64,000 nucleotides of DNA from Emticicia fluvialis (lineage in GTDB: Bacteria; Bacteroidota; Bacteroidia; Cytophagales; Spirosomataceae): positions 1-64,000 of the forward strand of contig NZ_JANUSD010000001.1 in NCBI RefSeq assembly GCF_024793945.1, given 5' to 3'. Both the position numbers and the translations under genes were made by a program. The notes below the pieces were generated by a model that did not search any database, had not been told where the DNA came from, and was given only the letters and a program-made list of their open reading frames with translations. Of the stretch, positions 54,368-63,482 are shown piece by piece (positions within the stretch are counted from its first letter, which is position 1; every line of letters starts with the position of its first letter).

Positions 54368-55471
54368 TCATTGTCTGAGGCCTAAAACCTTATAATAGGC
54401 CGGTTTGGGTTGATTGTTTCTGTCAAACAATAGCGGGTAGTTGGTTCTGCCCCTGATGGGCCAGTTGTTCAGCCAGCTGTCGCCGTCATTTACACCCCAG
54501 AAAGTAACCCTGGTAATCTTGTCTTTATGTTTCAGAAACAATTTAAACAGCGCTTCATAATCATCAGCCAGCTGATTCTGAACCGCCTCGGGTAAACCAT
54601 CAGGGTAGGGGTTCGACTCCGCGTTGGCTGTCATACGCTGGCCCACATCTGCCCCCTGAAAATTCCTTGGTAAAATCTCTATGTCCAGCTCTGTAAACAT
54701 CACTTTAACACCCAGGGCAGCATACTGAAGGATACTCTCCTCGATGTCTTTAAGCGGTAACTTACCCAGATGCCAATGCCCCTGAATGCCCACACCGTCT
54801 ATTCTTACCCCGGCCTGTTGAATTTTCTTTATCAGATTGATGCATCCGGCTCTTTTGGCGGGTTGCTCGTTATTATAATCGTTGTAATAAAGCTCGCTTT
54901 TGGGTGATGCCTGCTGCGCCAGCCGGAAAGCCTCTGTAATGTAACCCTCTCCTAATTTTTGCAGAAAAACTGATTTTCGGAGGGTGCCGTCTTCATTGAG
55001 CGCCTCATTGACTACATCCCATGAAAACACCTGGCCATCATAACGGCCGGCCACGGTTTTGATGTGGTCGGTAAAGAACATTCGGATGGAGTCGGCGCTC
55101 TGGATACGACGGATAAACCCGGGCAGCTGGCTATGCCAAACCAGTGTATGCCCGTTTATTTTAATCTTATGTCTTTTTCCATAAGCTACCAGCTTATCTG
55201 CCAAAGTGAAATCGTAGGTGTCCCATTGGGGATGCAACAGGGCAGACTTCATAATGTTTTCGGGTGTGGCACTGTTAAACTGAGCAATGATGAGCTCATT
55301 TACGGCAGCGTTACGCTCTTCAATTTGTGCGGTATTCAAGGCGGTACCAATGGCAAAGTCTTTTTTAAATGCCTCTTTCAGGGTCTTGGCTTTTTTGGTG
55401 TTGTCCTGAAAGGTGAAGTTGGCAAACAAGACAGCCACCCAGGCAATGATGATGAACAGCTTTATTTTCAT
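54368..55471 (-). CDS. GH10 endo-1,4-beta-xylanase
   Basis: 367 residues: signal peptide-like N-terminus (FIIIAWVAVLFANF), then a single GH10 barrel with INGHTLVWHSQLPGF, acid/base Glu156 in SWDVVNEALNED, VGIQGHWHLGKLPL, and nucleophile Glu261 in VMFTELDIEI. There is no carbohydrate-binding module. It cleaves the xylan backbone at unsubstituted or lightly substituted sites and gives oligosaccharides to the SusCD systems. It lies 290 bases after susD2, with a hairpin between them, and has no operator at its own start; read-through from susD2 or a separate promoter is needed. Confidence 0.95.
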   Translation of the reverse strand: MKIKLFIIIAWVAVLFANFTFQDNTKKAKTLKEAFKKDFAIGTALNTAQIEERNAAVNELIIAQFNSATPENIMKSALLHPQWDTYDFTLADKLVAYGKRHKIKINGHTLVWHSQLPGFIRRIQSADSIRMFFTDHIKTVAGRYDGQVFSWDVVNEALNEDGTLRKSVFLQKLGEGYITEAFRLAQQASPKSELYYNDYNNEQPAKRAGCINLIKKIQQAGVRIDGVGIQGHWHLGKLPLKDIEESILQYAALGVKVMFTELDIEILPRNFQGADVGQRMTANAESNPYPDGLPEAVQNQLADDYEALFKLFLKHKDKITRVTFWGVNDGDSWLNNWPIRGRTNYPLLFDRNNQPKPAYYKVLGLRQ

Positions 55472-55530
55472 GTGGGTATTATTAAAAGTAAAATAACTAT
55501 GAAATGGGGTTATGACGCTTCTGAATAAAA

Positions 55531-55559
55531 TCTAACGCCTGTAATATACAGACGTTAGA
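55531..55559 (-). terminator. hairpin after susD2
   Basis: TCTAACG and CGTTAGA (7-bp outer stem) and CTGTA/TACAG (5-bp inner stem) with a 3-base loop and one mismatch pair. On the minus strand TTTTATT follows. The rest of 55472-55760 holds no convincing gene; a second small GC hairpin (CGCC-TGAAA-GGCG near 55664-55677) is nearby. Confidence 0.65.
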
Positions 55560-55760
55560 CCAACTTGTATGAAACGAAACTACTATTGTTATTGGTACTG
55601 TAAACTTTCTAATATGACTGAGGTGTTTCTGCCCGGCGTGAATCAGGCCCATGAATCTGCCACGCCTGAAAGGCGGTGGCGGTATCATGGTTGGTTGCCT
55701 GAGCCACGTCTGAACAGCTATTCAGTTAAGGTAAGTGAGTGCAAATTCATTCAGACCTAA

Positions 55761-57572
55761 TCAGTATCCCGGGTTCTGCGGAAACTTAGGGCCTTCCACC
55801 GTCCGGTCAATCTGCGATTGCGGAATAGGTCTCAGCATGTGAAAATCCTTCACATAATTGGCGGCCTCGTTGTTCCAGGCCTTTACACGTTTTACCAGCG
55901 TTTTGGTACGTACCAGGTCGTGGTATCTCATCCATTCTCCAAACAGCTCCCGGCTTCTTTCGTCCAGAATAAAGTCTACGGTTACGTTTTCCGGTTTAAT
56001 TAACATGGCTTCGGCTGCGGCAGCATTTTGCGCGGCCGTGTTGGTTTTCCGGTAAGCCGCTCTCTGGCGTATCACGTTCAGCAGTTCGGCAGCTTTGGTT
56101 TTGTCTCCGGCTTGCAGATAAGCCTCGGCACCAACCAGATACACCTCTGCAAAGCGGGTAATTACCACCGGCCGGGTAGAAGGGTCATTGAAGTTACTGC
56201 CGCGGCTGGGGTCCATAAATTTCTTGATGGCCGGGTATAAGTCGGCCTTCCAAAGGCTGGGTGGAGCAATGATGCCCTTAAATGGTCTGGTGCCATAAAA
56301 CTGCGGCGCGCCCACAACCTCAAAGTCAGGCAGCCATACGGCAGTATCTATCCCTATCTGGGTAGTATAGCCAATGCCGCGTTTGTTATTGGCAGAAGAT
56401 GGCGTGTTGGTAACACTGGTATTGGCAATATAAACCGAGTAAAAGGTATTGGCGTACCTGGCGTCTATGTCTCTTCTGACAAAGGCCTGGTCAAGAAAGT
56501 AGTTCTTGCCGGTGTATTCGCCGGATGTTTGTTTGACACTGTTTGGACGAATGCGTTGATACGGGCGGCCATAGTAAGAATCACGGATCATGCCCGATGT
56601 ACCCGAGTTAACCAGAACGCCGGAAGCATTAACGAAAGAGTTAACCCCACTGTTGTTGGGGTAGTTCCAGTTCGTAAACCAGGGCGTAAGGTTTTGTGCA
56701 CCCCCGGCGCTGGCACCGGCGCCAACTGTGTAATAGCCAAACTTGGCATCGAGCATGTGATCGCTCACAAACATGGTTTCTTTGCCGTAGTCGTTAGCGG
56801 GCACGAAGGCATCGCCAAAGTCTTGCCAGAGATCCAGGCCATAAGTGGCTTTGTTGGCAATAATATCGCTTGCAATTTTGGCTGCTTCGGCATAATCTGC
56901 CTGCGAGCCTGTCAGCCAGCCACGTGTAAGGTAGGCCTTGGCCAGAAAGAACTGAGCCACCGGCTTGGTAGCAGCTTTGCCCAGAAACGGAGCCGTAGGT
57001 TTGTCTGGCAATGCGGCAGCAGCCTCGGTTAAATCTTTTATAATCAGTTTGTAAACTTCAGATGCCGGGTCTCTTTTGGCGCTTTGAGACGGTACGGTAA
57101 TAAACTCGGTATTCAGCGGCACATCTCCCCAGGTCTGAACCAGATAAAAATACCAGAAACCTCTCAGAAACTTGGCTTGTGCCAGGTATTGTTTTTTGGT
57201 GGCTTCGGGCAATGAGATGTCCTGTCCGAATTTCAACACACCATTCAGGGTATTGATACAGGTAAACGAGGTAGCCCAGGCAGAACCGAAGTTGGTGCCG
57301 TTCAGGCCGTTAAAAGTGTGTACAGGCCCGCCACCGCTACTGGCACCCTGAATGAATTCGTCGGTACCGGCCTGCATTTCAGAAGAGAAACCTTCGGTGC
57401 CCCACTGGTTACGGATTTCGTTGTATACCCCGGCAATACCACCCAGAACCCCTGCAGGGCTGTTAAAAAATGAAGGTACTATCTGCGACTGGGGGTGTTC
57501 TTCAAGAATTTTTTCGCAACCCAGGCTAGAAAACAGCGTTGCGATGATGAGTATAACTTTTATTTTTTTCAT
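55761..57572 (-). CDS. susD: SusD/RagB-type surface glycan-binding lipoprotein (SusD2)
   Basis: 603 residues with a lipoprotein signal (ATLFSSLGC, Cys19). SusD features: GGIAGVYNEIRNQWGTEG, FLRGFWYFYLVQTWGDVPLN, AQFFLAKAYLTRGWLTG, the C-terminal ITRFAEVYLVGAEAYLQAGD and DERSRELFGEWMRYHDLVRT, and PIPQSQIDRTVEGPKFPQNP. It is longer than SusD1 by about 90 residues, mainly through inserts in the middle, as in SusD proteins that bind large branched ligands. It follows susC2 by 13 bases. Confidence 0.94.
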   Translation of the reverse strand: MKKIKVILIIATLFSSLGCEKILEEHPQSQIVPSFFNSPAGVLGGIAGVYNEIRNQWGTEGFSSEMQAGTDEFIQGASSGGGPVHTFNGLNGTNFGSAWATSFTCINTLNGVLKFGQDISLPEATKKQYLAQAKFLRGFWYFYLVQTWGDVPLNTEFITVPSQSAKRDPASEVYKLIIKDLTEAAAALPDKPTAPFLGKAATKPVAQFFLAKAYLTRGWLTGSQADYAEAAKIASDIIANKATYGLDLWQDFGDAFVPANDYGKETMFVSDHMLDAKFGYYTVGAGASAGGAQNLTPWFTNWNYPNNSGVNSFVNASGVLVNSGTSGMIRDSYYGRPYQRIRPNSVKQTSGEYTGKNYFLDQAFVRRDIDARYANTFYSVYIANTSVTNTPSSANNKRGIGYTTQIGIDTAVWLPDFEVVGAPQFYGTRPFKGIIAPPSLWKADLYPAIKKFMDPSRGSNFNDPSTRPVVITRFAEVYLVGAEAYLQAGDKTKAAELLNVIRQRAAYRKTNTAAQNAAAAEAMLIKPENVTVDFILDERSRELFGEWMRYHDLVRTKTLVKRVKAWNNEAANYVKDFHMLRPIPQSQIDRTVEGPKFPQNPGY

Positions 57573-57585
57573 GTCTTTTCAAAAA

Positions 57586-60500
57586 TTAGAATTTAAGATT
57601 TACACCTAACGTAAACTGGCGTACCGGCGGGTTGTTGAGGTTTACTGTTACAAAGCGGTTGAAATTACCACCCTGAATGGTGTTGCCGTATCCGTTGCCT
57701 TCCGGGTCTACAGCCAGTTTGGCTTTAACCAACGGAGAGTAAATGATAAACGGATTGGTGGCATTGACATAAACGCGAACGGTAGAGAAACCAATTTTGC
57801 TGATTACCTTGCTGTCAAATGAATATCCTAAGTTGATACTTCTCATTTTGATGAACGAGCCGTCCTGGTAGGATGTGGTAGATGTAAAGTTGCGTACCCC
57901 ACCGCCTGCATCAGGTCTAGGGAATGCATTCGTAGGGTTTTCAGGCGTCCAGTAGTCCATTACCAGTTGATTTGAACGCCCCTGGTTAAGAAACCCAAAG
58001 CCTGAGCCACCGCCTGATGTACCAGACAGATAAGGCACTACTACTTTCATACCCATGCGGGCAAAAGTTACTATTGAAAGGTCAAATCCTTTGTAAGACA
58101 TTCTGCTGGTCAGGCCTCCTTCCCATTTAGGCTGGAAATTGCCGATAATCTTGCGGTCGTTGGCATCTATTACCCCATTTTTATCAACATCTTCTACCCG
58201 GATTTCACCCGGAACCTGTACCGGTGAGGTCTGCGCTTTCAGCGTTCCGTTGTCTGCATCGGCCTGCTGCCAGATGCCTATTTTGTTGTAGTCGTAAATT
58301 ACGGTAAGCGGATGCCCCACAAACCAGAAGTTACCTTTATTGTCTAGCTCGGTTGGGGTGGTTAACTGGGTGATTTTTTCCCGGTTGAAGAAGTAGGTGG
58401 CATCCAGGCTCCAGTTGAAACCGTTTTTGTTTCTCAGTACATCAAAGGTTAATGAGGTTTCAAGACCTTTACCCTCTGTTTTGCCAAGGTTTTTTAAGGT
58501 TGACCCCGCCCCGTTACTTTCAGGCAGGTTTACCGACAACAGAATGTCTTTGGTTTGTTGTTGGTAGACATCTAATGTACCCACGATCCGGTTATCAAAT
58601 AATCCGATTTCCACGCCAATATCAGACTGTGAAGTAGATTGCCAGCCCAGGTTAGTAGCTGGAAGGCTTGTTACGGTATAAGCCAGAACCTGCCCTGCGG
58701 TAGTGGTTCCGAAATTATAATAACCTGTCGAAAGCGCTCCCAGCGTGGCATAGGCGCCAACGTTACGGTTACCGGAAATCCCCCAGCCCCCTCTCAGTTT
58801 TAAATTGCTTAGAAAGGTTAGACCTTTCATGAAGGGTTCGTCAATGATGTTCCAGTTTAAGCCAATAGCCGGATAATTAAAGTACTGGTTTCCCGGCGAC
58901 AGGGTTGAGGAGCCATCACGGCGGAAGGTAGCCGTAAGGGTGTATCGGTCGTTAAAGGTATAGTTTAAACGAGCCATATAAGAAAGCAGACCGGTTTCGG
59001 CAAAACTACCATTACCCGTAGGCTGGCCTGAGGCCAAAGAGAAATTGGCTGTTTTGATGTAATCGGCCGGTACGCCTTTTACGTTAAAGCTGCTGCCCAG
59101 GTTATGATTTTTAGTAAGCTCATACAGGGCGGTAAGGCCAATTTTGTGTTTGCTTGCAAATGTTTTGTCGTAGTACAACAGGTGTTGCAGGTTCACGTCC
59201 CAATACTCGGTATTGCGGATATCGGCATTTGATACACTTTGTTCAGTACCTGTGTTTACAAAAGTATTGGGTGGCCCATAGCCGTTAAAATGAACCTGGC
59301 TGAAGTTTAATCCGGCATTGAAGCGGTATCTGAGGCCGTCAAGGATGTTTACTTCCGCATACAGGCTGTTGAAGGTTCTGATAGACCGCTCGTTTGAAAT
59401 GATATCGCTGCCGCGGGTAATCAGCGTAAGCGGACTCACCGCCTGTGCTTCAATGGTTCCCTTTTTAGGGTTCAGGTTTATGGTGCCGTCTTCGTTGTAA
59501 GGCTTAACCAGTGGCGACAAGCGCACCAGTTCGGTAGGTACGCCACCACCGGCTGGGTCGTTTCTTCTGGTAAGGGTATTGATGGTGTTCAGGCCTATTT
59601 TTATGCGCTTGCCTATTTTCTGGTCAATGGTAGCACGGATATTCATCCGGTCGAAATCCTGATTAGGCATGATTCCGGTTTCATTGAAGTAGCCAATACC
59701 CAGCCCGTATTGTGTGTTTTCCACACCTCCCTGCAAACCCAGCTGATGGCTGGTATTGAAGCCGGGTTTATAGAGCAAGTCCTGCCAGTCGGTAGATACC
59801 CCGGCGGCCAGGTTGGCTTTTTCTTCTTCTGTTAGCGGATAGGCCGTTGTACCGGCACCCTGTGTGTTTAAGGCCGCAGACTGCTCCTTGAATTTGGCAT
59901 ACTGGGCGCCATTCATGACATTGTATTTGCCCATGATACTGGTTACGCCATGGTATCCGTCATATGTAATTACGGGTTTGCCTGTCCGGCCTCTTTTGGT
60001 GGTAATCAGTATTACCCCTCCGGCGCCTCTGGAACCGAAAATGGCCGTTGCAGATGCATCTTTTAATATTTCAAGGCTGGAGATGTCGTCCGGGTTAATG
60101 TCGTTCAGGCCACCAAAAGGAATACCGTCTACTACCACCAGCGGGCCGTCGAGTCCGTCGCCATTACCTGTAGTGATAGAACGGTTACCTCTGATACGGA
60201 TAGTTGCCTGGCTGCCCGGAGTAGACCCGTTGCTTACAATAGATACACCGGCGGCCCTGCCCTTGAGTGAGTTTAACAGGTTAGGGGCTGGTACTTCTTT
60301 CAGGGTTGATTCTGAGACCGAGACAACCGCACCTGTGATGTCGCGTTTTTTCTGGGTTCCGTAGCCTACCACAATTACTTCTTCCAGGTCTGTGGCGGTA
60401 TTATTGTCTAGTGTTACACTGATATTTGTCTGGTTGCCAACGGCTATCTCTTTGGTAAGATAGCCTAAAAAACTGAACACAAGGGTTTCGTTGGGTGCAG

Positions 60501-60717
60501 CGTCAATTTTGAAATTACCCGACACGTCAGTCGAGGTTCCTCTTTTGGTGCCTTTTACGGTAATACTTACACTGGGTAAGCGCTCTTTGGTAGATGCGTC
60601 GGTGACTTGTCCGGTTAAGGATTTTGATTGGGCTGCCAGTAGCAGCGGGCACAGCAATAAAACCGAAACCCACATCCAACACGTTAACTGTTGTTTAAGG
60701 TTGTAAATTTTAATCAT
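57586..60717 (-). CDS. susC: SusC/RagA-type TonB-dependent glycan transporter (SusC2)
   Basis: 1043 residues from ATG 60717; an upstream in-frame ATG at 60765 would add 16 residues before the signal peptide (VSVLLLCPLLLAAQ). Regulatory-like domain (LTGQVTDASTKERLPSVSIT), TonB box region (EEVIVVGYGTQKKRDITGAV), plug with VSIVSNGSTPGSQATIRIRG and SLEILKDASATAIFGSRGAG, and a barrel ending in FTLGVNLKF. It is clearly a different receptor from SusC1 and likely takes a different oligosaccharide. An operator of the shared type lies 122 bases upstream. Confidence 0.95.
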   Translation of the reverse strand: MIKIYNLKQQLTCWMWVSVLLLCPLLLAAQSKSLTGQVTDASTKERLPSVSITVKGTKRGTSTDVSGNFKIDAAPNETLVFSFLGYLTKEIAVGNQTNISVTLDNNTATDLEEVIVVGYGTQKKRDITGAVVSVSESTLKEVPAPNLLNSLKGRAAGVSIVSNGSTPGSQATIRIRGNRSITTGNGDGLDGPLVVVDGIPFGGLNDINPDDISSLEILKDASATAIFGSRGAGGVILITTKRGRTGKPVITYDGYHGVTSIMGKYNVMNGAQYAKFKEQSAALNTQGAGTTAYPLTEEEKANLAAGVSTDWQDLLYKPGFNTSHQLGLQGGVENTQYGLGIGYFNETGIMPNQDFDRMNIRATIDQKIGKRIKIGLNTINTLTRRNDPAGGGVPTELVRLSPLVKPYNEDGTINLNPKKGTIEAQAVSPLTLITRGSDIISNERSIRTFNSLYAEVNILDGLRYRFNAGLNFSQVHFNGYGPPNTFVNTGTEQSVSNADIRNTEYWDVNLQHLLYYDKTFASKHKIGLTALYELTKNHNLGSSFNVKGVPADYIKTANFSLASGQPTGNGSFAETGLLSYMARLNYTFNDRYTLTATFRRDGSSTLSPGNQYFNYPAIGLNWNIIDEPFMKGLTFLSNLKLRGGWGISGNRNVGAYATLGALSTGYYNFGTTTAGQVLAYTVTSLPATNLGWQSTSQSDIGVEIGLFDNRIVGTLDVYQQQTKDILLSVNLPESNGAGSTLKNLGKTEGKGLETSLTFDVLRNKNGFNWSLDATYFFNREKITQLTTPTELDNKGNFWFVGHPLTVIYDYNKIGIWQQADADNGTLKAQTSPVQVPGEIRVEDVDKNGVIDANDRKIIGNFQPKWEGGLTSRMSYKGFDLSIVTFARMGMKVVVPYLSGTSGGGSGFGFLNQGRSNQLVMDYWTPENPTNAFPRPDAGGGVRNFTSTTSYQDGSFIKMRSINLGYSFDSKVISKIGFSTVRVYVNATNPFIIYSPLVKAKLAVDPEGNGYGNTIQGGNFNRFVTVNLNNPPVRQFTLGVNLKF

Positions 60718-60838
60718 AAAAGAAAATAGGTTTATATGAAAAGTACAATTTCCAATACCTGACATCCAAAATTGTAGTTTTTGAACTTTTCGGTATTGAA
60801 ACCCTAAACTAGTGCCTGCTATGATAAAGGCAAGTAAA

Positions 60839-60857
60839 TGGTGTCAAATTGACACAA
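60839..60857. promoter_or_regulatory. AraR-like operator upstream of susC2
   Basis: A perfect 15-bp palindrome GTGTCAAATTGACAC (60841-60855) within GGTGT-N7-ACACA. This is the most symmetric of the six sites. No -7 box with a good match is visible beside it. The remaining 60858-61214 shows a 6-bp hairpin (GGGCTG/CAGCCC, 61143-61159) and 8-bp arms GCATCAGC/GCTGATGC (61170-61177, 61202-61209) that may terminate the FAH gene. Confidence 0.7.
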
Positions 60858-61214
60858 AATATTTTACGCCAACTATCGGTAACGTTGCCGAGCGTAGCGC
60901 CGGCATTACTTTTGGCTTCTTACATGGGGTATCAGAAGCCTAAAACAGCAGCAGTGTTTTCGTAAAAAAAACAGCAAAAGTTTTGGTATCTTACTAAATA
61001 ATCTATAAAAAATACAATACGGTACCAGGCCTGTAATGCTAAATTGTATTATGTTGTGAATAGTTTTAATTATTGGGTTGTCCTGATTTCGGTTATTTTT
61101 TGTGTTTCAGATGTTATCAGGGCATCATTTTAATATAATGCCGGGCTGGCTGTCAGCCCTGAAAAGATAGCATCAGCATAAGAGAAAAAGACCGAACCTA
61201 CGCTGATGCGGTTC

Positions 61215-62045
61215 TTATTCCACCCAATTTGTGAGCGTACCAATACCATCAATGGAAATATGGATTATGTCTTTGTGTTGCAAAGTAAAGCTGTCTGGCG
61301 GCACAATTCCGGTGCCTGTCATCAGAAAACAACCATTGGGGAAACTGCACTCGAATGTCAGGTAGCTGACCAGTTCTTGGAGTCCTCTTTTCATCTGACT
61401 CAGGCGGGTAGCGTTTGCAAAAACTACGGTTGCTTCTCTTTCAATAGTTAGTCTGATTTCAGTTTCGCGGTCTATTGGCTGCCCTGTTACCCATATACAG
61501 GGGCCGATGGCTGCGCTTTTATCGTATGATTTTGCCTGAGGCAGATACAGGGGGTTTTCGCCTTCTATGTCTCTGGAGCTCATGTCATTGCCAATGGTAT
61601 ATCCGGCAATTTCACCGCCGGAGTTAACAAAAAGCGTTAATTCAGGTTCAGGGACATTCCAGTTGGAATCCCGGCGAATCTTTACGCCCTGCCCGTGGCC
61701 TACGGTTCGGGCCGCGGTGGCCTTGAAAAAAATCTCGGGGCGCCCGGCTTCATATACCCTGTCATAAAAATCGCCTCCGCCGGCGTCTTTAGATTCTTCC
61801 ATTCTGGCGTTTTTGCTGCGCAGGTAGGTAACCCCCGAGGCCCAAACTTCCTGTGAAACAATAGGTGGTAACAGAGCCGGGTTTAAATCAAAATTTTGTG
61901 CTGGTTGCCGGGTGGATACGGCCTGAAACAGCCATTGATAAAGACCGGGTTGATTGACGAGGGAATCAAAGCTAAGTTCGGCAAACGAGTAGAATTGGTC
62001 TTTATGTGCTACAAAGGGGCCCTGGGTTGTGTTGTATATTTTCAT
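61215..62045 (-). CDS. fumarylacetoacetate hydrolase-family protein, probable 2-keto-3-deoxy sugar acid enzyme
   Basis: 276 residues, FAH fold: VWASGVTYLRSKNARMEESK, the metal-binding Glu pair in VPEPELTLFVNSGG, and Asp in YTIGNDMSSRDIEG, then SYDKSAAIGPCIW. VWASGVTY and SKNARMEES are, to my knowledge, typical of the branch that includes 2-keto-3-deoxy-arabinonate dehydratases, which make alpha-ketoglutarate semialdehyde. A hydrolase acting on diketo acids is an alternative. No signal peptide, so cytoplasmic. It follows the enolase-family gene across a 100-base gap that holds a large palindrome. Confidence 0.82.
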   Translation of the reverse strand: MKIYNTTQGPFVAHKDQFYSFAELSFDSLVNQPGLYQWLFQAVSTRQPAQNFDLNPALLPPIVSQEVWASGVTYLRSKNARMEESKDAGGGDFYDRVYEAGRPEIFFKATAARTVGHGQGVKIRRDSNWNVPEPELTLFVNSGGEIAGYTIGNDMSSRDIEGENPLYLPQAKSYDKSAAIGPCIWVTGQPIDRETEIRLTIEREATVVFANATRLSQMKRGLQELVSYLTFECSFPNGCFLMTGTGIVPPDSFTLQHKDIIHISIDGIGTLTNWVE

Positions 62046-62085
62046 CTGGGTTGGTACGCATTGATTATGTTTTTCAGTAAGATAG

Positions 62086-62113
62086 GGGTAATTCCGGCAC
62101 GCCGGAATTACCC
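62086..62113. repeat. 28-bp near-perfect palindrome between the enolase-family and FAH genes
   Basis: GGGTAATTCCGGC (62086-62098), two bases, and its exact complement GCCGGAATTACCC (62101-62113). On the minus strand no T-run follows, so it is not a classic terminator. It may be an RNA stability element or a protein-binding site. Confidence 0.6.
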
Positions 62114-62146
62114 TGGATAGTCTGTCAGCAAAGTGTATCGGATAAG

Positions 62147-63421
62147 TTACTCAAAAAACGGTACGCCGGGTGTGGCATATTTTTTCATGCCTTCTTCGTT
62201 GATTTCTACCCCGATGCCGGGTTCGTCTCTTACTCTGATATACCCGTTTTTTTCAACCATGTCACCCTTAAAGGTGACAATTTCTTTAAACATCGGGTCT
62301 TTATGAAAGTAAATCTGCCATTCCATAATCATAAAATTGGGTACTGAAGCACACACATGGGCACAGGCCATGGCGCCCAGGTAAGAGGCCACCATGTGCG
62401 GGGCAAACGGCACGTAATAAAGGTTGGCCAGATTGGCTATTCGCTGGCCCTCGCCCAGCCCCCCGCATTTTTGCAGGTCGGGCATGATGATATCTACGGC
62501 GCCGCTTTCCAGCAAAGGTCTGAAACCGTAGGCCAGGTAATGGTTTTCTCCGGCACAGATAGGGGTAGAGGTAGAGGCCGCTATTTTTTTGTAAGCATCT
62601 GTGTTTTCGGCCGGTATGGGTTCTTCCAGCCACATCAGCCCCAGAGGTTCCAGCATTTTGGCGGCCCGCTCGCCGGTGGTGGCGTCGTAGCGGCCGTGCA
62701 TATCGGCGCATATATCAATTTTGGGGCCTACTTCTTTGCGGGCAGCGGCCATCTGGTCGTACATCCGTTGCAACTCGGCCGGGCTGGCTGTCCAGTTAAA
62801 GCGGTCATATTTGTTAGGGTCATTGGCCTGGTCGAGGTCGAACTTAACAGCCGTAAAGCCCATATCTACCGCTTCGCGTGCGGCTTTGGCAAATTCTTCA
62901 GGTTTGGGCAACTGGTTCTGATAAAGGGCGGTATCCATGTAAACCCTGACGGTATCTCTGAACTTTCCACCCAGCAGCTGATACACGGGTACACCCAGCG
63001 CTTTGCCGGCAATGTCCCAAAGGGCGGTTTCTACCGCTGTCAGTACGGCCACAAACATACCCGACTGGGCGCCTTCAAAAAAGCCTGATTTACGGATAGA
63101 CTCAAACAGTTTGTGTACATTCAGGGGGTTCTGACCCTGAATACGCCTGCCCATTGATTTGACCAGATGATAGGTGCCGGGTGTGGCATCCACCCCTTCT
63201 CCATGCCCGATAATACCCTGATTGGTGTAAATTTTTACAAATAAACTATGGCCGCCGCGTATATAGCCCGCCTTGATGTCGGTGATTTTCAGGTCTGTGG
63301 GCGCCGAACTTTTAGGGGCTCTGTCTACGGCCTGAATAAATTCATTACCGAACGTTGAAAATGAAGTGGCAGCCATGGCTGAGCTGATTGCTGCTTTCTG
63401 GAAAAAATTTCTTCTGTTCAC
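62147..63421 (-). CDS. Tat-signal enolase-superfamily (MR/MLE) sugar acid dehydratase
   Basis: 424 residues. The N-terminus MNRRNFFQKAAISSAMAATSF is a twin-arginine signal (RRNFF). The barrel shows VKFDLDQAND, the metal-binding Asp in ICADMHGRYD, Glu in LMWLEEPIPAEN and Glu in CAGENHYLAYG, and His in FAPHMVASYLG. This fits acid-sugar dehydratases of the mandelate racemase/galactonate dehydratase type, which convert aldonates to 2-keto-3-deoxy-aldonates. Export through Tat is unusual for the superfamily in general, and would place it in the periplasm, away from the cytoplasmic FAH protein. Substrate not determinable. Confidence 0.85.
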   Translation of the reverse strand: MNRRNFFQKAAISSAMAATSFSTFGNEFIQAVDRAPKSSAPTDLKITDIKAGYIRGGHSLFVKIYTNQGIIGHGEGVDATPGTYHLVKSMGRRIQGQNPLNVHKLFESIRKSGFFEGAQSGMFVAVLTAVETALWDIAGKALGVPVYQLLGGKFRDTVRVYMDTALYQNQLPKPEEFAKAAREAVDMGFTAVKFDLDQANDPNKYDRFNWTASPAELQRMYDQMAAARKEVGPKIDICADMHGRYDATTGERAAKMLEPLGLMWLEEPIPAENTDAYKKIAASTSTPICAGENHYLAYGFRPLLESGAVDIIMPDLQKCGGLGEGQRIANLANLYYVPFAPHMVASYLGAMACAHVCASVPNFMIMEWQIYFHKDPMFKEIVTFKGDMVEKNGYIRVRDEPGIGVEINEEGMKKYATPGVPFFE

Positions 63422-63482
63422 TTTTTAAATGTGTTTAGCGAGAGGCAAGCTCCCGGGTGGAATATGATTGGTTGGTGCTGGG

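Noticed and set aside
55569..55760. A 63-codon plus-strand frame in the gap after susD2
   Set aside because: Starts inside a terminator flank, has no membrane, signal or domain features, and is opposite to the local direction of transcription.
62357..63088. A 243-codon plus-strand frame
   Set aside because: Antisense to the enolase-superfamily gene; rich in Gly, Phe and His with no family pattern.
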